From positions 1 through 5,827 of the forward strand of contig JAUYEO010000095.1 of assembly GCA_030689795.1 (NCBI GenBank): 5,827 nucleotides of DNA, read 5' to 3'. Shown piece after piece: positions 1-5,827 of this stretch. The position numbers and the translations under genes are program-made. Positions within the stretch are counted from its first letter, which is position 1. The number at the start of each line of letters is the position of its first letter. Under the pieces are notes generated by a model that saw only the letters and a list, made by a program, of their open reading frames with translations, was not told where the DNA came from and made no database searches. Source of the DNA: Desulfobacterales bacterium (GTDB lineage Bacteria > Desulfobacterota > Desulfobacteria > Desulfobacterales > RPRI01).

Positions 1-1
1 C

Positions 2-379
2 GAACCGACCCTGTTTTATCTCATAGTCGGGCTCGATGCTTTCCTGGAGATAAATACCTGGAAATCTTTTAAAGAGCTTTTCCGCCTTGTACCCTTTATA
101 GTTATGACAAGACCCGGATTAAGCTGCCGGGATTCAGGAGATAAACTGGCCGCGCTTTATGATTTTCTTAATGCAGAAATATCGGGCGGGTATTCCTTTT
201 CATCGCAGGATTCCTGTTATATTCATGAGACAAATCAACAGGTATATGTTTTTGAGGTGAGCCGGATGGATATTTCTTCCACAAAAATTCGCGAGCTGAC
301 AGGAAAAGGGGAATCTGTTTGCTTCCTGACGCCGGCAAAGGTAGAACTTTTTATAAAGAGCAGGGGATTATACGGATGA
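2..379 (+). CDS. nadD: Nicotinate-nucleotide adenylyltransferase NadD, 3' part (5' end outside window)
   Basis: NadD transfers AMP from ATP to nicotinate mononucleotide, giving deamido-NAD in the cytoplasm; this is a step of NAD synthesis. Only the last 125 codons are present, against roughly 200-220 residues in the family, so the N-terminal nucleotide-binding start with its HxGH motif lies off the left edge. What is visible fits NadD well: the GLDAFLEINTWKSF segment (fragment residues 10-23, the family's G-x-D-x-F...W signature), the RPG element at 37-39, and the ISSTKIR motif at 91-97, which is the C-terminal nucleotidyltransferase signature that binds ATP phosphates. The frame is open from base 2 with no internal start needed; the ATG at 104 is an internal methionine (residue 35), not a start. 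The stop TGA at 377-379 overlaps the rsfS ATG, as expected for a shared operon. Identification is firm. Confidence 0.95.
   Translation, partial: EPTLFYLIVGLDAFLEINTWKSFKELFRLVPFIVMTRPGLSCRDSGDKLAALYDFLNAEISGGYSFSSQDSCYIHETNQQVYVFEVSRMDISSTKIRELTGKGESVCFLTPAKVELFIKSRGLYG
362..366 (+). promoter_or_regulatory. rsfS ribosome binding site
   Basis: AGGGG lies 9 bases before the ATG at 376 and inside the end of nadD. It supports 376 as the rsfS start rather than the in-frame ATG at 319, which would add 19 residues translated from the nadD 3' end. The start codon overlaps the nadD stop as ATGA, so translation of the two is probably coupled. Confidence 0.65.
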
Positions 380-798
380 CGGTTAAAAAGACTCAGAAGG
401 CGAAACAGAGTACGAATAAGTCGATCGATCTTTATGTCAAAGCCGTTCTTGAGAAAAAGGCCGCAGATGTAGTGGTGCTTGATGTGCGGGGTCTTACCTC
501 CGTTGCGGATTTCTTTATCGTATGCAGCGGCCGCTCCAACCGCCAGGTTGCAGCAATTGCCGATTTTGTTGAACGGTATTTGAAAAAGACAGGCATAAAG
601 CCGCTGAGTGTCGAGGGGAAAAATGAAGGGCTGTGGGTTTTGCTCGATTACGGGGATGTTATAATCCATGTTTTTTATGAGACAGTCAGGAAGTTTTATG
701 ATCTTGAAGGGCTCTGGTCGGATGCAAAACGAATAGTGACGGATGGCATGATGGAAAAAACAAACAATATCAAGGAGTCTGAAGTATATGTCGAGTAA
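376..798 (+). CDS. rsfS: Ribosome silencing factor RsfS (Iojap/YbeB family)
   Basis: RsfS binds protein L14 of the large ribosomal subunit and blocks joining of the subunits, lowering translation in starvation or stationary phase. The 140-residue product carries the whole family domain: the SVADFFIVCSGRSNRQV block at residues 42-58, then EGKNEGLWVLLDYGDVIIHVF at about 80-100 and FYDLEGLW at 107-114, all in family order. A basic N-terminal extension of about 15 residues and a polar C-terminal tail after residue 120 make it a little longer than the usual 105-120. The start at 376 is chosen because it overlaps the nadD stop as ATGA and has AGGGG nine bases upstream. The 3' end overlaps gpmI by 11 bases and contains the gpmI ribosome binding site. 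Linkage of nadD and rsfS is very common in bacteria. Identification is firm. Confidence 0.96.
   Translation: MTVKKTQKAKQSTNKSIDLYVKAVLEKKAADVVVLDVRGLTSVADFFIVCSGRSNRQVAAIADFVERYLKKTGIKPLSVEGKNEGLWVLLDYGDVIIHVFYETVRKFYDLEGLWSDAKRIVTDGMMEKTNNIKESEVYVE
772..777 (+). promoter_or_regulatory. gpmI ribosome binding site inside rsfS
   Basis: AAGGAG, a near-perfect Shine-Dalgarno sequence, sits 10 bases before the ATG at 788 and within the last codons of rsfS. It fixes the gpmI start at 788, which lies before the rsfS stop (796-798), so ribosomes finishing rsfS end next to the gpmI start. Confidence 0.8.
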
Positions 799-2335
799 AC
801 CCGGATTCTGCATGCTGATGATTCTTGACGGATGGGGATTGAGCAATAAACAGGAAGGAAATGCGGTAGCTCTCGCAAGAACGCCTTTTCTTGATAAAAT
901 AAAATCGGAATATCCGTGCACCAGTCTGCTTTGTTCGGGCGAGGCAGTCGGTCTTCCCCAAGGCATAATGGGAAACTCCGAGGTCGGACACCTGAATATC
1001 GGCGCGGGCAGGGTGGTATACCAGGATCTCTTAAGAATAGACAAGGCAATCCGGGATAAAAGCTTTTTCGAAAACGAAGCTCTTTGCAGGGTCATGAATG
1101 AAGTTAAGGAAAAAAACGGTTCTCTGCATTTCATAGGGCTCCTGTCGGACGGCGGCGTGCACAGCCAGATAAGCCATCTCTTTGCTCTTCTTGACATGGC
1201 CGGAGGAAAAGGCCTTGAAAATGTCTATATCCACGTGATACTGGACGGGAGGGATACTTCCCCTGACAGCGGTGTTTTGTACACACAGAGGTTAAAGGAT
1301 TATACTGAAAAAACAGGTATCGGAAGTATCGCGTCGGTTTGCGGGCGTTATTATGCCATGGATCGTGACAACAGGTGGGAGAGGGTTGAAAAGGCCTTCC
1401 GGCTTTTTGCAAACGGAGAAGGCATAAAAGAAATAAATCCGGTTGATGCCGTCAGAAATGCTTACATGCGAAACGAGACTGATGAATTTGTCAAGCCGAT
1501 TACGATAACGGACAGCAGCGGGAATTCCAAAGGGAGCATCCGGGACGGAGATGCCGTCGTCTTTTTTAACTTCCGCTCTGACCGGGCAAGGGAAATAACG
1601 CATGCCCTCACGGATTCCGATTTCAAGTTTTTCACAAGAGAGAGTTGCCCCAAGCTGATCGGCTACGTATGCATGACGCAATATGATGAAAAATTTACCC
1701 TGCCGGTTGCTTTCCCTCCTGTTCACTTAAAGGAGATTCTCGGTGAAGTCATAAGCGGGAAGGGTTTAAAGCAGCTCAGGATAGCCGAAACCGAGAAGTA
1801 TGCCCATGTAACATACTTTTTCAACGGGGGTGAAGAAAAACCGTTTCCCCTCGAAGAGCGCTGCCTTATACCTTCTCCGCGCGATATTCCCACATACGAC
1901 AAGAAACCCGAGATGAGCGCAAGGCTTGTAACCCGTGAGTTGATCTCCCGTTTGAAGTCGGCGCACTATGATCTTGTTGTGCTCAATTTCGCAAATATGG
2001 ACATGGTCGGGCATACGGGAGTTCTTGAGGCTGCAATCAACGCGTGCGAGACTATCGATTCCTGCGTGAGTGAAATTGTTGAAGAAGTAAGAAAACAGGG
2101 AGGGGTTCTTCTGATTACGGCAGATCACGGGAATGCCGAAAAGATGATTGATGAAAACGGTCATGTCCATACCGCCCACACTCTCAATCCCGTTCCCCTT
2201 ATTCTGGTTGATGATTCGAGAAAGAAAGCCGCATTAAGAAGCGGCAACCTGGGGGATATTGCTCCGACTATCCTTGAGATCATGGGGCTCGAAAAGCCGA
2301 TCCCCATGACCGGTAATTCTTTGATTATAAACTGA
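788..2335 (+). CDS. gpmI: 2,3-bisphosphoglycerate-independent phosphoglycerate mutase
   Basis: GpmI interconverts 3-phosphoglycerate and 2-phosphoglycerate in glycolysis and gluconeogenesis in the cytoplasm, using two metal ions (usually Mn2+) and a phosphoserine intermediate, with no bisphosphoglycerate cofactor. The 515-residue length is typical of the family. All expected parts are present: DGWG at 14-17 (metal ligand D14), the catalytic serine S64 in MGNSEVGHLNIGAGR (61-75), H125 in SDGGVHS, DGRDTSP at 153-159 in the inserted phosphotransferase domain, and the C-terminal alkaline-phosphatase-like metal ligands D405 and H409 (NMDMVGHTG), D446 and H447 (TADHGN) and H464 (HVHTAH). No key residue is missing, so the enzyme should be active. 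Roles of individual residues come from the known Geobacillus enzyme, whose numbering runs about two lower. It is the last gene of the visible nadD-rsfS-gpmI unit and ends close to a convergent gene. Confidence 0.98.
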   Translation: MSSKPGFCMLMILDGWGLSNKQEGNAVALARTPFLDKIKSEYPCTSLLCSGEAVGLPQGIMGNSEVGHLNIGAGRVVYQDLLRIDKAIRDKSFFENEALCRVMNEVKEKNGSLHFIGLLSDGGVHSQISHLFALLDMAGGKGLENVYIHVILDGRDTSPDSGVLYTQRLKDYTEKTGIGSIASVCGRYYAMDRDNRWERVEKAFRLFANGEGIKEINPVDAVRNAYMRNETDEFVKPITITDSSGNSKGSIRDGDAVVFFNFRSDRAREITHALTDSDFKFFTRESCPKLIGYVCMTQYDEKFTLPVAFPPVHLKEILGEVISGKGLKQLRIAETEKYAHVTYFFNGGEEKPFPLEERCLIPSPRDIPTYDKKPEMSARLVTRELISRLKSAHYDLVVLNFANMDMVGHTGVLEAAINACETIDSCVSEIVEEVRKQGGVLLITADHGNAEKMIDENGHVHTAHTLNPVPLILVDDSRKKAALRSGNLGDIAPTILEIMGLEKPIPMTGNSLIIN

Positions 2336-2348
2336 CTACGGCTTAGTC
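2334..2348. other. Small inverted repeat in the convergent gap (doubtful terminator)
   Basis: GACTA and TAGTC form a perfect 5-base stem with a 5-base loop, starting in the gpmI stop codon. It fills most of the 21-base gap between gpmI and the convergent zinc-ribbon gene. Neither strand has a following T run and the stem is short, so it is at best a weak terminator. No better candidate exists between the two genes, so the two transcripts may overlap at their 3' ends. Confidence 0.25.
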
Positions 2349-2356
2349 TATAATGG

Positions 2357-3037
2357 CTATTGCCCGGCCACTTCTTTCCCGCAGTGTTTGCAGATATTGG
2401 CTCTCTTTTTTATTATCTCTGCGCAGAACGGACATTCCCTTGTAAAAAATTTTTCGTGAATTTTTGCAACCGATTCTTCGACCTTTTCCTGAATAACCCT
2501 GCTTTCAAATTTCAAATTCCGGAGAGGTTCGATTGCATCTGTTTCTCCTATATCGCCGATCATTTCTGCAGCTTTCAGCCTGACACGGGCAGGTTCCGTC
2601 GGGTCAAGAAGAATCCTCAGAACCGACGGGGAATCTTTCGATACATAGCATCCCGCCAGAATAGAGAATCCTTTTTTTATAGCCTCTTTCAGTACCTCCT
2701 GCTGAGCCACCACCTGATCATCAATGATTTGACCTGTAGCGCCGACCGGACTGAAAACCGTAATGAGCTCGAATTGTTCGGTCCCCGGGTAATTCATACA
2801 TCTGTAGGATGCGTTGTGAGCATAGTTGTCTTTAATGTTGTCCCATCCCTTTACGTACAATGAACACTCATCATTAAAGCACATATAAAGATAAGGGGTT
2901 CCCCACCCGAGGCCGTCTCCGCAATGAATCGAGGGAACTTCCCAGATATTCATCTCGACTCCGCAGTGCGGACAGGCCGGCTTTTTCTGAGACATAATTT
3001 TTTCTAAAACCTGTTCTTTTGTTTCAATAGTTGTCAT
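2357..3037 (-). CDS. Two-zinc-module protein with HEAT-like middle, function unknown
   Basis: This 226-residue soluble protein cannot be given a function. Residues 22-58 hold C22-x2-C25 and C53-x4-C58, a spacing close to the Ogr/Delta phage-type zinc finger, with one extra cysteine at 39. Residues about 135-195 look like one or two HEAT-type helical pairs: the DPTEPARVRLKAAEMIGDIG stretch at 145-164 matches the usual repeat pattern and is followed by an EPL...L helix. Residues 202-219 form a zinc ribbon, C202-x2-C205-x10-C216-x2-C219, of the UPF0547 type. There is no signal peptide or membrane segment, so it should be cytoplasmic. The start at 3037 has GGAG (3046-3049) 8 bases upstream. A promoter and a leader hairpin precede it, suggesting separate expression from the lipoprotein gene. 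By analogy the zinc modules could contact nucleic acid or protein, with the HEAT part as a scaffold; that is inference. That it is a real gene is well supported. Confidence 0.85.
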   Translation of the reverse strand: MTTIETKEQVLEKIMSQKKPACPHCGVEMNIWEVPSIHCGDGLGWGTPYLYMCFNDECSLYVKGWDNIKDNYAHNASYRCMNYPGTEQFELITVFSPVGATGQIIDDQVVAQQEVLKEAIKKGFSILAGCYVSKDSPSVLRILLDPTEPARVRLKAAEMIGDIGETDAIEPLRNLKFESRVIQEKVEESVAKIHEKFFTRECPFCAEIIKKRANICKHCGKEVAGQ

Positions 3038-3062
3038 TACTTAATCTCCATTATTTTTTGGC

Positions 3063-3100
3063 TTCGTAAAAAATCCGAATTTACTCATTTTTGTTACGAA
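3063..3100. repeat. Imperfect inverted repeat / leader hairpin upstream of the zinc-ribbon gene
   Basis: TTCGTAA (3063-3069) and TTACGAA (3094-3100) are perfect reverse complements. Inside them an A4/T4 pairing extends the stem to about 11 pairs with one bulged base (position 3093), leaving a loop of about 16 bases. It lies 25 bases before the start codon at 3037 and downstream of the predicted promoter, so it would be in the mRNA leader. It is AT-rich, so the RNA hairpin would be only moderately stable. It may be a leader structure, a protein-binding site, or a copy of a dispersed intergenic repeat; the window holds only one copy, so these cannot be told apart here. Confidence 0.5.
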
Positions 3101-3135
3101 ACCATCAAGAATACCAAAAGCTATAAGTTTAGACG

Positions 3136-3165
3136 ATAATCTAAGAACCTATTTAAAATTGTCAA
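3136..3165 (-). promoter_or_regulatory. Predicted sigma70-type promoter for the zinc-ribbon gene
   Basis: On the - strand a perfect -35 box TTGACA (3160-3165) is followed after 18 bases by GATTAT (3136-3141), which matches the -10 consensus at 4 of 6 positions, including the key second A and last T. The spacer is AT-rich. Transcription would start near 3129, giving a leader of about 90 bases that includes the inverted repeat at 3063-3100. The site lies in the gap between the lipoprotein stop and the zinc-ribbon start, as expected. It was found by eye only. Confidence 0.5.
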
Positions 3166-3196
3166 CAGCAGCAATTTATTCCTGTTTCGGTTCATT

Positions 3197-3925
3197 CTAA
3201 AAATCGAGCTTTATAACATGGACCTTACCGGTATCTTTTTCCATTATCTGAAGGCGGAGCTGTTTTGCAGAGCCGGCTTCGCCGGGGAAAAAAAGAATGC
3301 CGTGAGCGAGGCTTTTGGGCAAAACAGCATTGCTCTGGAGGGACTTTTCGCGCAAATCGCTTGTTATCGATTTTATCGCATTATCCGAGCCATATCCGGT
3401 TATTCCTCCTATTGTCGCTCCTGCAGCCGCACCCAAAGCAGCCCCTTTTCCGGCGGCGGATGCCACGTTTTCACCCGACACAATTCCTATGGCCGCTCCT
3501 ATTATCGCGCCGGCCGCTGCTCCCAGGAAACCTTTATATGCTCCCTCCTTGAAAATCTCCTTTGTTTTTGCATACCGGGTCGCCCTTTCATAGGCTATCT
3601 CCTTGCCCAGTATTGGCCAGAGATTTCCGTTTTTGTCTTCAAGAAAAGTCTGGTGACCGATTACCTCAAAAGGGTGTGATCCCTGGTTGTCGAAAACTAC
3701 CTGGACAGGGAGCATGCCCGCTCCGAGTATATCAAAACCGAAAGTCGTTTTTGTTTCATCCGGATCAGTAAATGCCCTTGCCGCGATATCCGCGCCTTCG
3801 ACGCTGATGGCATTCTTCATGGCCGCCGGTGTTTTAAAGGGGAGCGGCTTTGCGGTATAAGTTGTTGCACATCCTGCAAAAAAAATGATGATGAGAATGA
3901 TAAGAAAAGATGTGTATCTTTTCAT
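3197..3925 (-). CDS. Lipoprotein with a double glycine zipper
   Basis: This 242-residue protein begins with a type II signal peptide: basic MKRY, a hydrophobic stretch at 7-16 and the lipobox FAGC ending in C19, where lipid would be attached. With T21 and no Asp at +2, outer-membrane sorting is likely by the E. coli rule, which may not hold here. Residues about 40-110 look like a soluble beta-rich domain. Residues 132-179 are a glycine zipper: G135, 139, 143, 147 and 151, then G161, 165, 169, 173 and 177, each set at exact four-residue steps, with a polar ENVASAAGK link. Such hairpins usually insert into or pack within membranes, as in SlyB- and YmgG-like proteins. A soluble tail of about 60 residues follows. 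AAAGGAG at 3934-3940 lies 8 bases before the ATG. The gene starts 41 bases after the AOR-family gene on the same strand, so co-transcription is possible. Its exact role is unknown. Confidence 0.88.
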   Translation of the reverse strand: MKRYTSFLIILIIIFFAGCATTYTAKPLPFKTPAAMKNAISVEGADIAARAFTDPDETKTTFGFDILGAGMLPVQVVFDNQGSHPFEVIGHQTFLEDKNGNLWPILGKEIAYERATRYAKTKEIFKEGAYKGFLGAAAGAIIGAAIGIVSGENVASAAGKGAALGAAAGATIGGITGYGSDNAIKSITSDLREKSLQSNAVLPKSLAHGILFFPGEAGSAKQLRLQIMEKDTGKVHVIKLDF

Positions 3926-3966
3926 GATGCGGTCTCCTTTTATGTTATAAAGTTATTCTCCCGATT

Positions 3967-5754
3967 TTAGTTGGGGAAAAGGGATCCTGTTTTAATGGGA
4001 ATGCCCTGCTCATCCCAGCCGCGAAGCCTGTAGTATTCCCGGATCAGCCCCTTTAATTCTTCTTCGCCTATTGTCTGGCCGGTCTTTTTAAGCGGTTTAT
4101 TCAGATATTTCGGGAGCCTGTCGTCTTCAGGCTTCAACCCTTCCCTGATATTGAAAAGCCTCACAAGGTCGGAAATATCCGAAGCTCTTTTTTCAAGCAT
4201 TTCTCTTTTTTCATCCAGGCCGGTGGTCATCCGGATCAGATGAGAAAGGGTATCCCACGGATATATATCCCTGTAAAACCTGCAAAGTATGAGCGTATCA
4301 AAAAGAAGAAGGCGGTTTTCGTAATCAATAAAAAGGGCGGCCTTTCCTTCAACGGTTTCAGGCGATATCACGCCTGTCAATTCAGGGTTATGGAATGTGG
4401 CTCTCAAATGGCACGCGCCCCTGTCCGATACTGCATATGCGAGAGCGCATCCTTTTAAGACTCTCGGATCGTAACCCGGAGGTTCAAGCCCTTTCACGTG
4501 GACTGCCGTATCTTCCATGCCCCATTCTTTTGCGGCATGGATTATCCCGCGGGCCAGAGTATCGCCTATTCCTTTTCGTCCTGCAATCATGTGAAGAAGC
4601 TCTGCCGCTGCATCGACATCACCGTAATCAATTTTATAGAAGATTTTCTTCTGTCTTGCAGCTTCGATAGTAAACCCGCAGAGATTTCCAGCCGATATTG
4701 TATCCATACCAAGCCTGTCGCATATATCGTTAAGCCAGGCAATCTCCTCTATACTGTCAATCCGGCATAAACCGCCGAAAGCGAATATTGTTTCGTATTC
4801 GGGTCCTTCTATCGTAAGACCTGCGTGACGGCCGCTCTTTATTGTCGTCATCCTGCCGCAGGCAATAAAGCATTTTGCGCAGGCGTTCGGAACCACTTTA
4901 CATTGCCTGTGGAGAGCTTCGGCTCCTATCTTTTCCCATTTGTCAAAGGAGCCTTCCGACCAGTATCCTGAAGGGAAAGCCCCTGCCTTGTTTGTCGTTT
5001 CGACCATCCTTGGAGTGCCCATTTTTTTGAAAGCAAGGACAAACGGTTTTTCCTTGAATTCCGAGACAAGATTTTTTGAAAAGACTTTAAGACCTTCTTT
5101 ATCAAAAAGAGACCTTTTTTTATCTCCCTTGAACAGGATTGCCTTGAGATTTTTTGAGCCCATTACCGCGCCGCTTCCTGTCCTTCCCGCGGAGCGCCAG
5201 TGATCGCTTTCAATCAGTGAAAAGGTTACAAGCTTTTCACCTGCCGGACCTATTACAACAGATCCGGATTTATAATTTTTATCCCCTGATTTACCGTACA
5301 GCATGTTGACGGTGTCTTCGGTTTCGTATGTATTCATTCCCCAGATTCCGTCAGCATCGTGATAGTCAACTCCATCGGGATGAATAACAAGTACGGCGGG
5401 CTTATGGCTTTTCCCTGTTATGACTATTGCGTCATATCCTGCGGAATCGATTGCTTCGGGTACTCTTCCGCCTGCATAGGATTCGGAATAAATCCCGGTC
5501 TGGGGTGATTTTGTGAAAACACCGTAACGCGAGGAACCCCATGTCAGGCTTCCCGTAACAGGGCCTGTAGCAAAAATTATGCAGTTTTCAGGAGAGAGGG
5601 GATCGATTCCCGGGGGGTTAAGATTATAAAGAAGGTAAGAGGCAAGTCCTTTACCTCCAAGGTATTTTTTTAAAATCTGTTCATCAACAGGTTCTGTAAT
5701 GTGCTTTCCCGAAGAAAGATCTATTTTAAGAATCCTGCCGTAAAAACCATACAT
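3967..5754 (-). CDS. Aldehyde:ferredoxin oxidoreductase family tungstoenzyme
   Basis: Members of this family oxidise aldehydes (or, in related branches, other substrates) to acids and pass electrons to ferredoxin, using a bis-pterin tungsten centre and one [4Fe-4S] cluster. The 595-residue length is normal (about 605 in the Pyrococcus enzyme). The N-terminal domain (1-210) opens with the classic MYGFYGRILKIDL and includes the pterin-binding WGSSRYGVFTKSP stretch (72-84) and AGGRVPEAI (94-102). Cluster ligands are C292, C295 and C299 (C-x2-C-x3-C) and C491. The two pterin motifs are D346-RLGMD-T and D486-TLIL-C491. H449 in RGACHLR and the acidic GPEYET segment (317-322) match the region of the proposed catalytic His and Glu. 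There is no signal peptide, so it is cytoplasmic. GGAG (5766-5769) lies 11 bases before the ATG. No MoaD-like or ferredoxin gene is visible in the window. The family is certain; the substrate is not. Confidence 0.95.
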   Translation of the reverse strand: MYGFYGRILKIDLSSGKHITEPVDEQILKKYLGGKGLASYLLYNLNPPGIDPLSPENCIIFATGPVTGSLTWGSSRYGVFTKSPQTGIYSESYAGGRVPEAIDSAGYDAIVITGKSHKPAVLVIHPDGVDYHDADGIWGMNTYETEDTVNMLYGKSGDKNYKSGSVVIGPAGEKLVTFSLIESDHWRSAGRTGSGAVMGSKNLKAILFKGDKKRSLFDKEGLKVFSKNLVSEFKEKPFVLAFKKMGTPRMVETTNKAGAFPSGYWSEGSFDKWEKIGAEALHRQCKVVPNACAKCFIACGRMTTIKSGRHAGLTIEGPEYETIFAFGGLCRIDSIEEIAWLNDICDRLGMDTISAGNLCGFTIEAARQKKIFYKIDYGDVDAAAELLHMIAGRKGIGDTLARGIIHAAKEWGMEDTAVHVKGLEPPGYDPRVLKGCALAYAVSDRGACHLRATFHNPELTGVISPETVEGKAALFIDYENRLLLFDTLILCRFYRDIYPWDTLSHLIRMTTGLDEKREMLEKRASDISDLVRLFNIREGLKPEDDRLPKYLNKPLKKTGQTIGEEELKGLIREYYRLRGWDEQGIPIKTGSLFPN

Positions 5755-5766
5755 GATATTAATATC
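5755..5766. promoter_or_regulatory. Perfect 12-base palindrome between ribosome binding site and start of the AOR-family gene
   Basis: GATATTAATATC reads the same on both strands. It fills the whole gap between the start codon (5752-5754) and the ribosome binding site GGAG (5766-5769), sharing one base with the latter. It could be a half of an operator or simply an AT-rich spacer. The remaining 61 bases to the right edge show no clear promoter; any promoter for this gene probably lies near or beyond the edge. Confidence 0.3.
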
Positions 5767-5827
5767 TCCAGTTGCATTGCCCTGTGGTAACAGCCTCTTT
5801 GTCTGAAAAAACCGGATACAATCTATA

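Noticed and set aside
319..375. Upstream in-frame ATG at 319 as the rsfS start
   Set aside because: It would translate the nadD 3' end in another frame; the ATG at 376 has a ribosome binding site and the usual ATGA overlap.
235..1197. A 320-codon open frame on the - strand across nadD, rsfS and the start of gpmI
   Set aside because: It runs antisense to three well-identified genes, crosses their boundaries, and its translation shows no recognisable domain.
2360..2863. A 167-codon open frame on the + strand opposite the zinc-ribbon gene
   Set aside because: The - strand frame has paired cysteine motifs, a ribosome binding site and a promoter; the + strand frame is rich in Phe, Cys and Arg and looks like a shadow.
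3166..3196. Terminator after the lipoprotein gene
   Set aside because: No stem followed by a T run is visible on the - strand in this stretch.
3218..3679. Several open frames on the + strand opposite the lipoprotein
   Set aside because: They arise from the biased Gly/Ala codons of the glycine zipper read backwards; the - strand frame has a signal peptide and ribosome binding site.
5782..5793. CTGT/ACAG inverted repeat upstream of the AOR-family gene
   Set aside because: A 4-base stem is too short to mean anything without comparative support.

Overview
The window looks like ordinary chromosome of a Gram-negative, probably strictly anaerobic bacterium. The best guess is a member of the Desulfobacterota (old Deltaproteobacteria). 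The reasons are the gene order nadD-rsfS-gpmI, a lipoprotein with a clear lipobox (so a cell envelope that sorts lipoproteins), and a tungsten-type aldehyde:ferredoxin oxidoreductase (AOR), an enzyme family concentrated in anaerobes. The lineage is an inference from gene content; the window holds no marker that fixes it.

Left block, + strand (2-2335): the 3' part of nadD (NAD synthesis), rsfS (ribosome silencing factor) and gpmI (cofactor-independent phosphoglycerate mutase). The genes overlap (ATGA at 376-379; 11 bases at 788-798), so they are almost certainly one translationally coupled transcript. gpmI ends 21 bases before the end of a gene on the opposite strand.

Right block, - strand (2357-5754), read from right to left: an AOR-family tungstopterin/[4Fe-4S] oxidoreductase, then 41 bases later a lipoprotein with a double glycine zipper. 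After a 159-base gap comes a protein that joins an Ogr/Delta-like zinc finger, a HEAT-like helical middle and a C-terminal zinc ribbon. The AOR and lipoprotein genes could share a transcript. The zinc-ribbon gene appears to have its own sigma70-type promoter (3136-3165) and a leader of about 90 bases containing an imperfect hairpin (3063-3100).

The two blocks are convergent and show no evident functional link: the left is housekeeping, the right is accessory redox and envelope functions. I see no RNA gene, CRISPR array, transposon, integrase or phage gene. I do not see a convincing new multi-gene system. The points most worth a second look are the two-zinc-module HEAT protein, the very regular glycine zipper in the lipoprotein, the leader hairpin (possibly a dispersed repeat), and a perfect 12-base palindrome filling the gap between the AOR ribosome binding site and its start codon.
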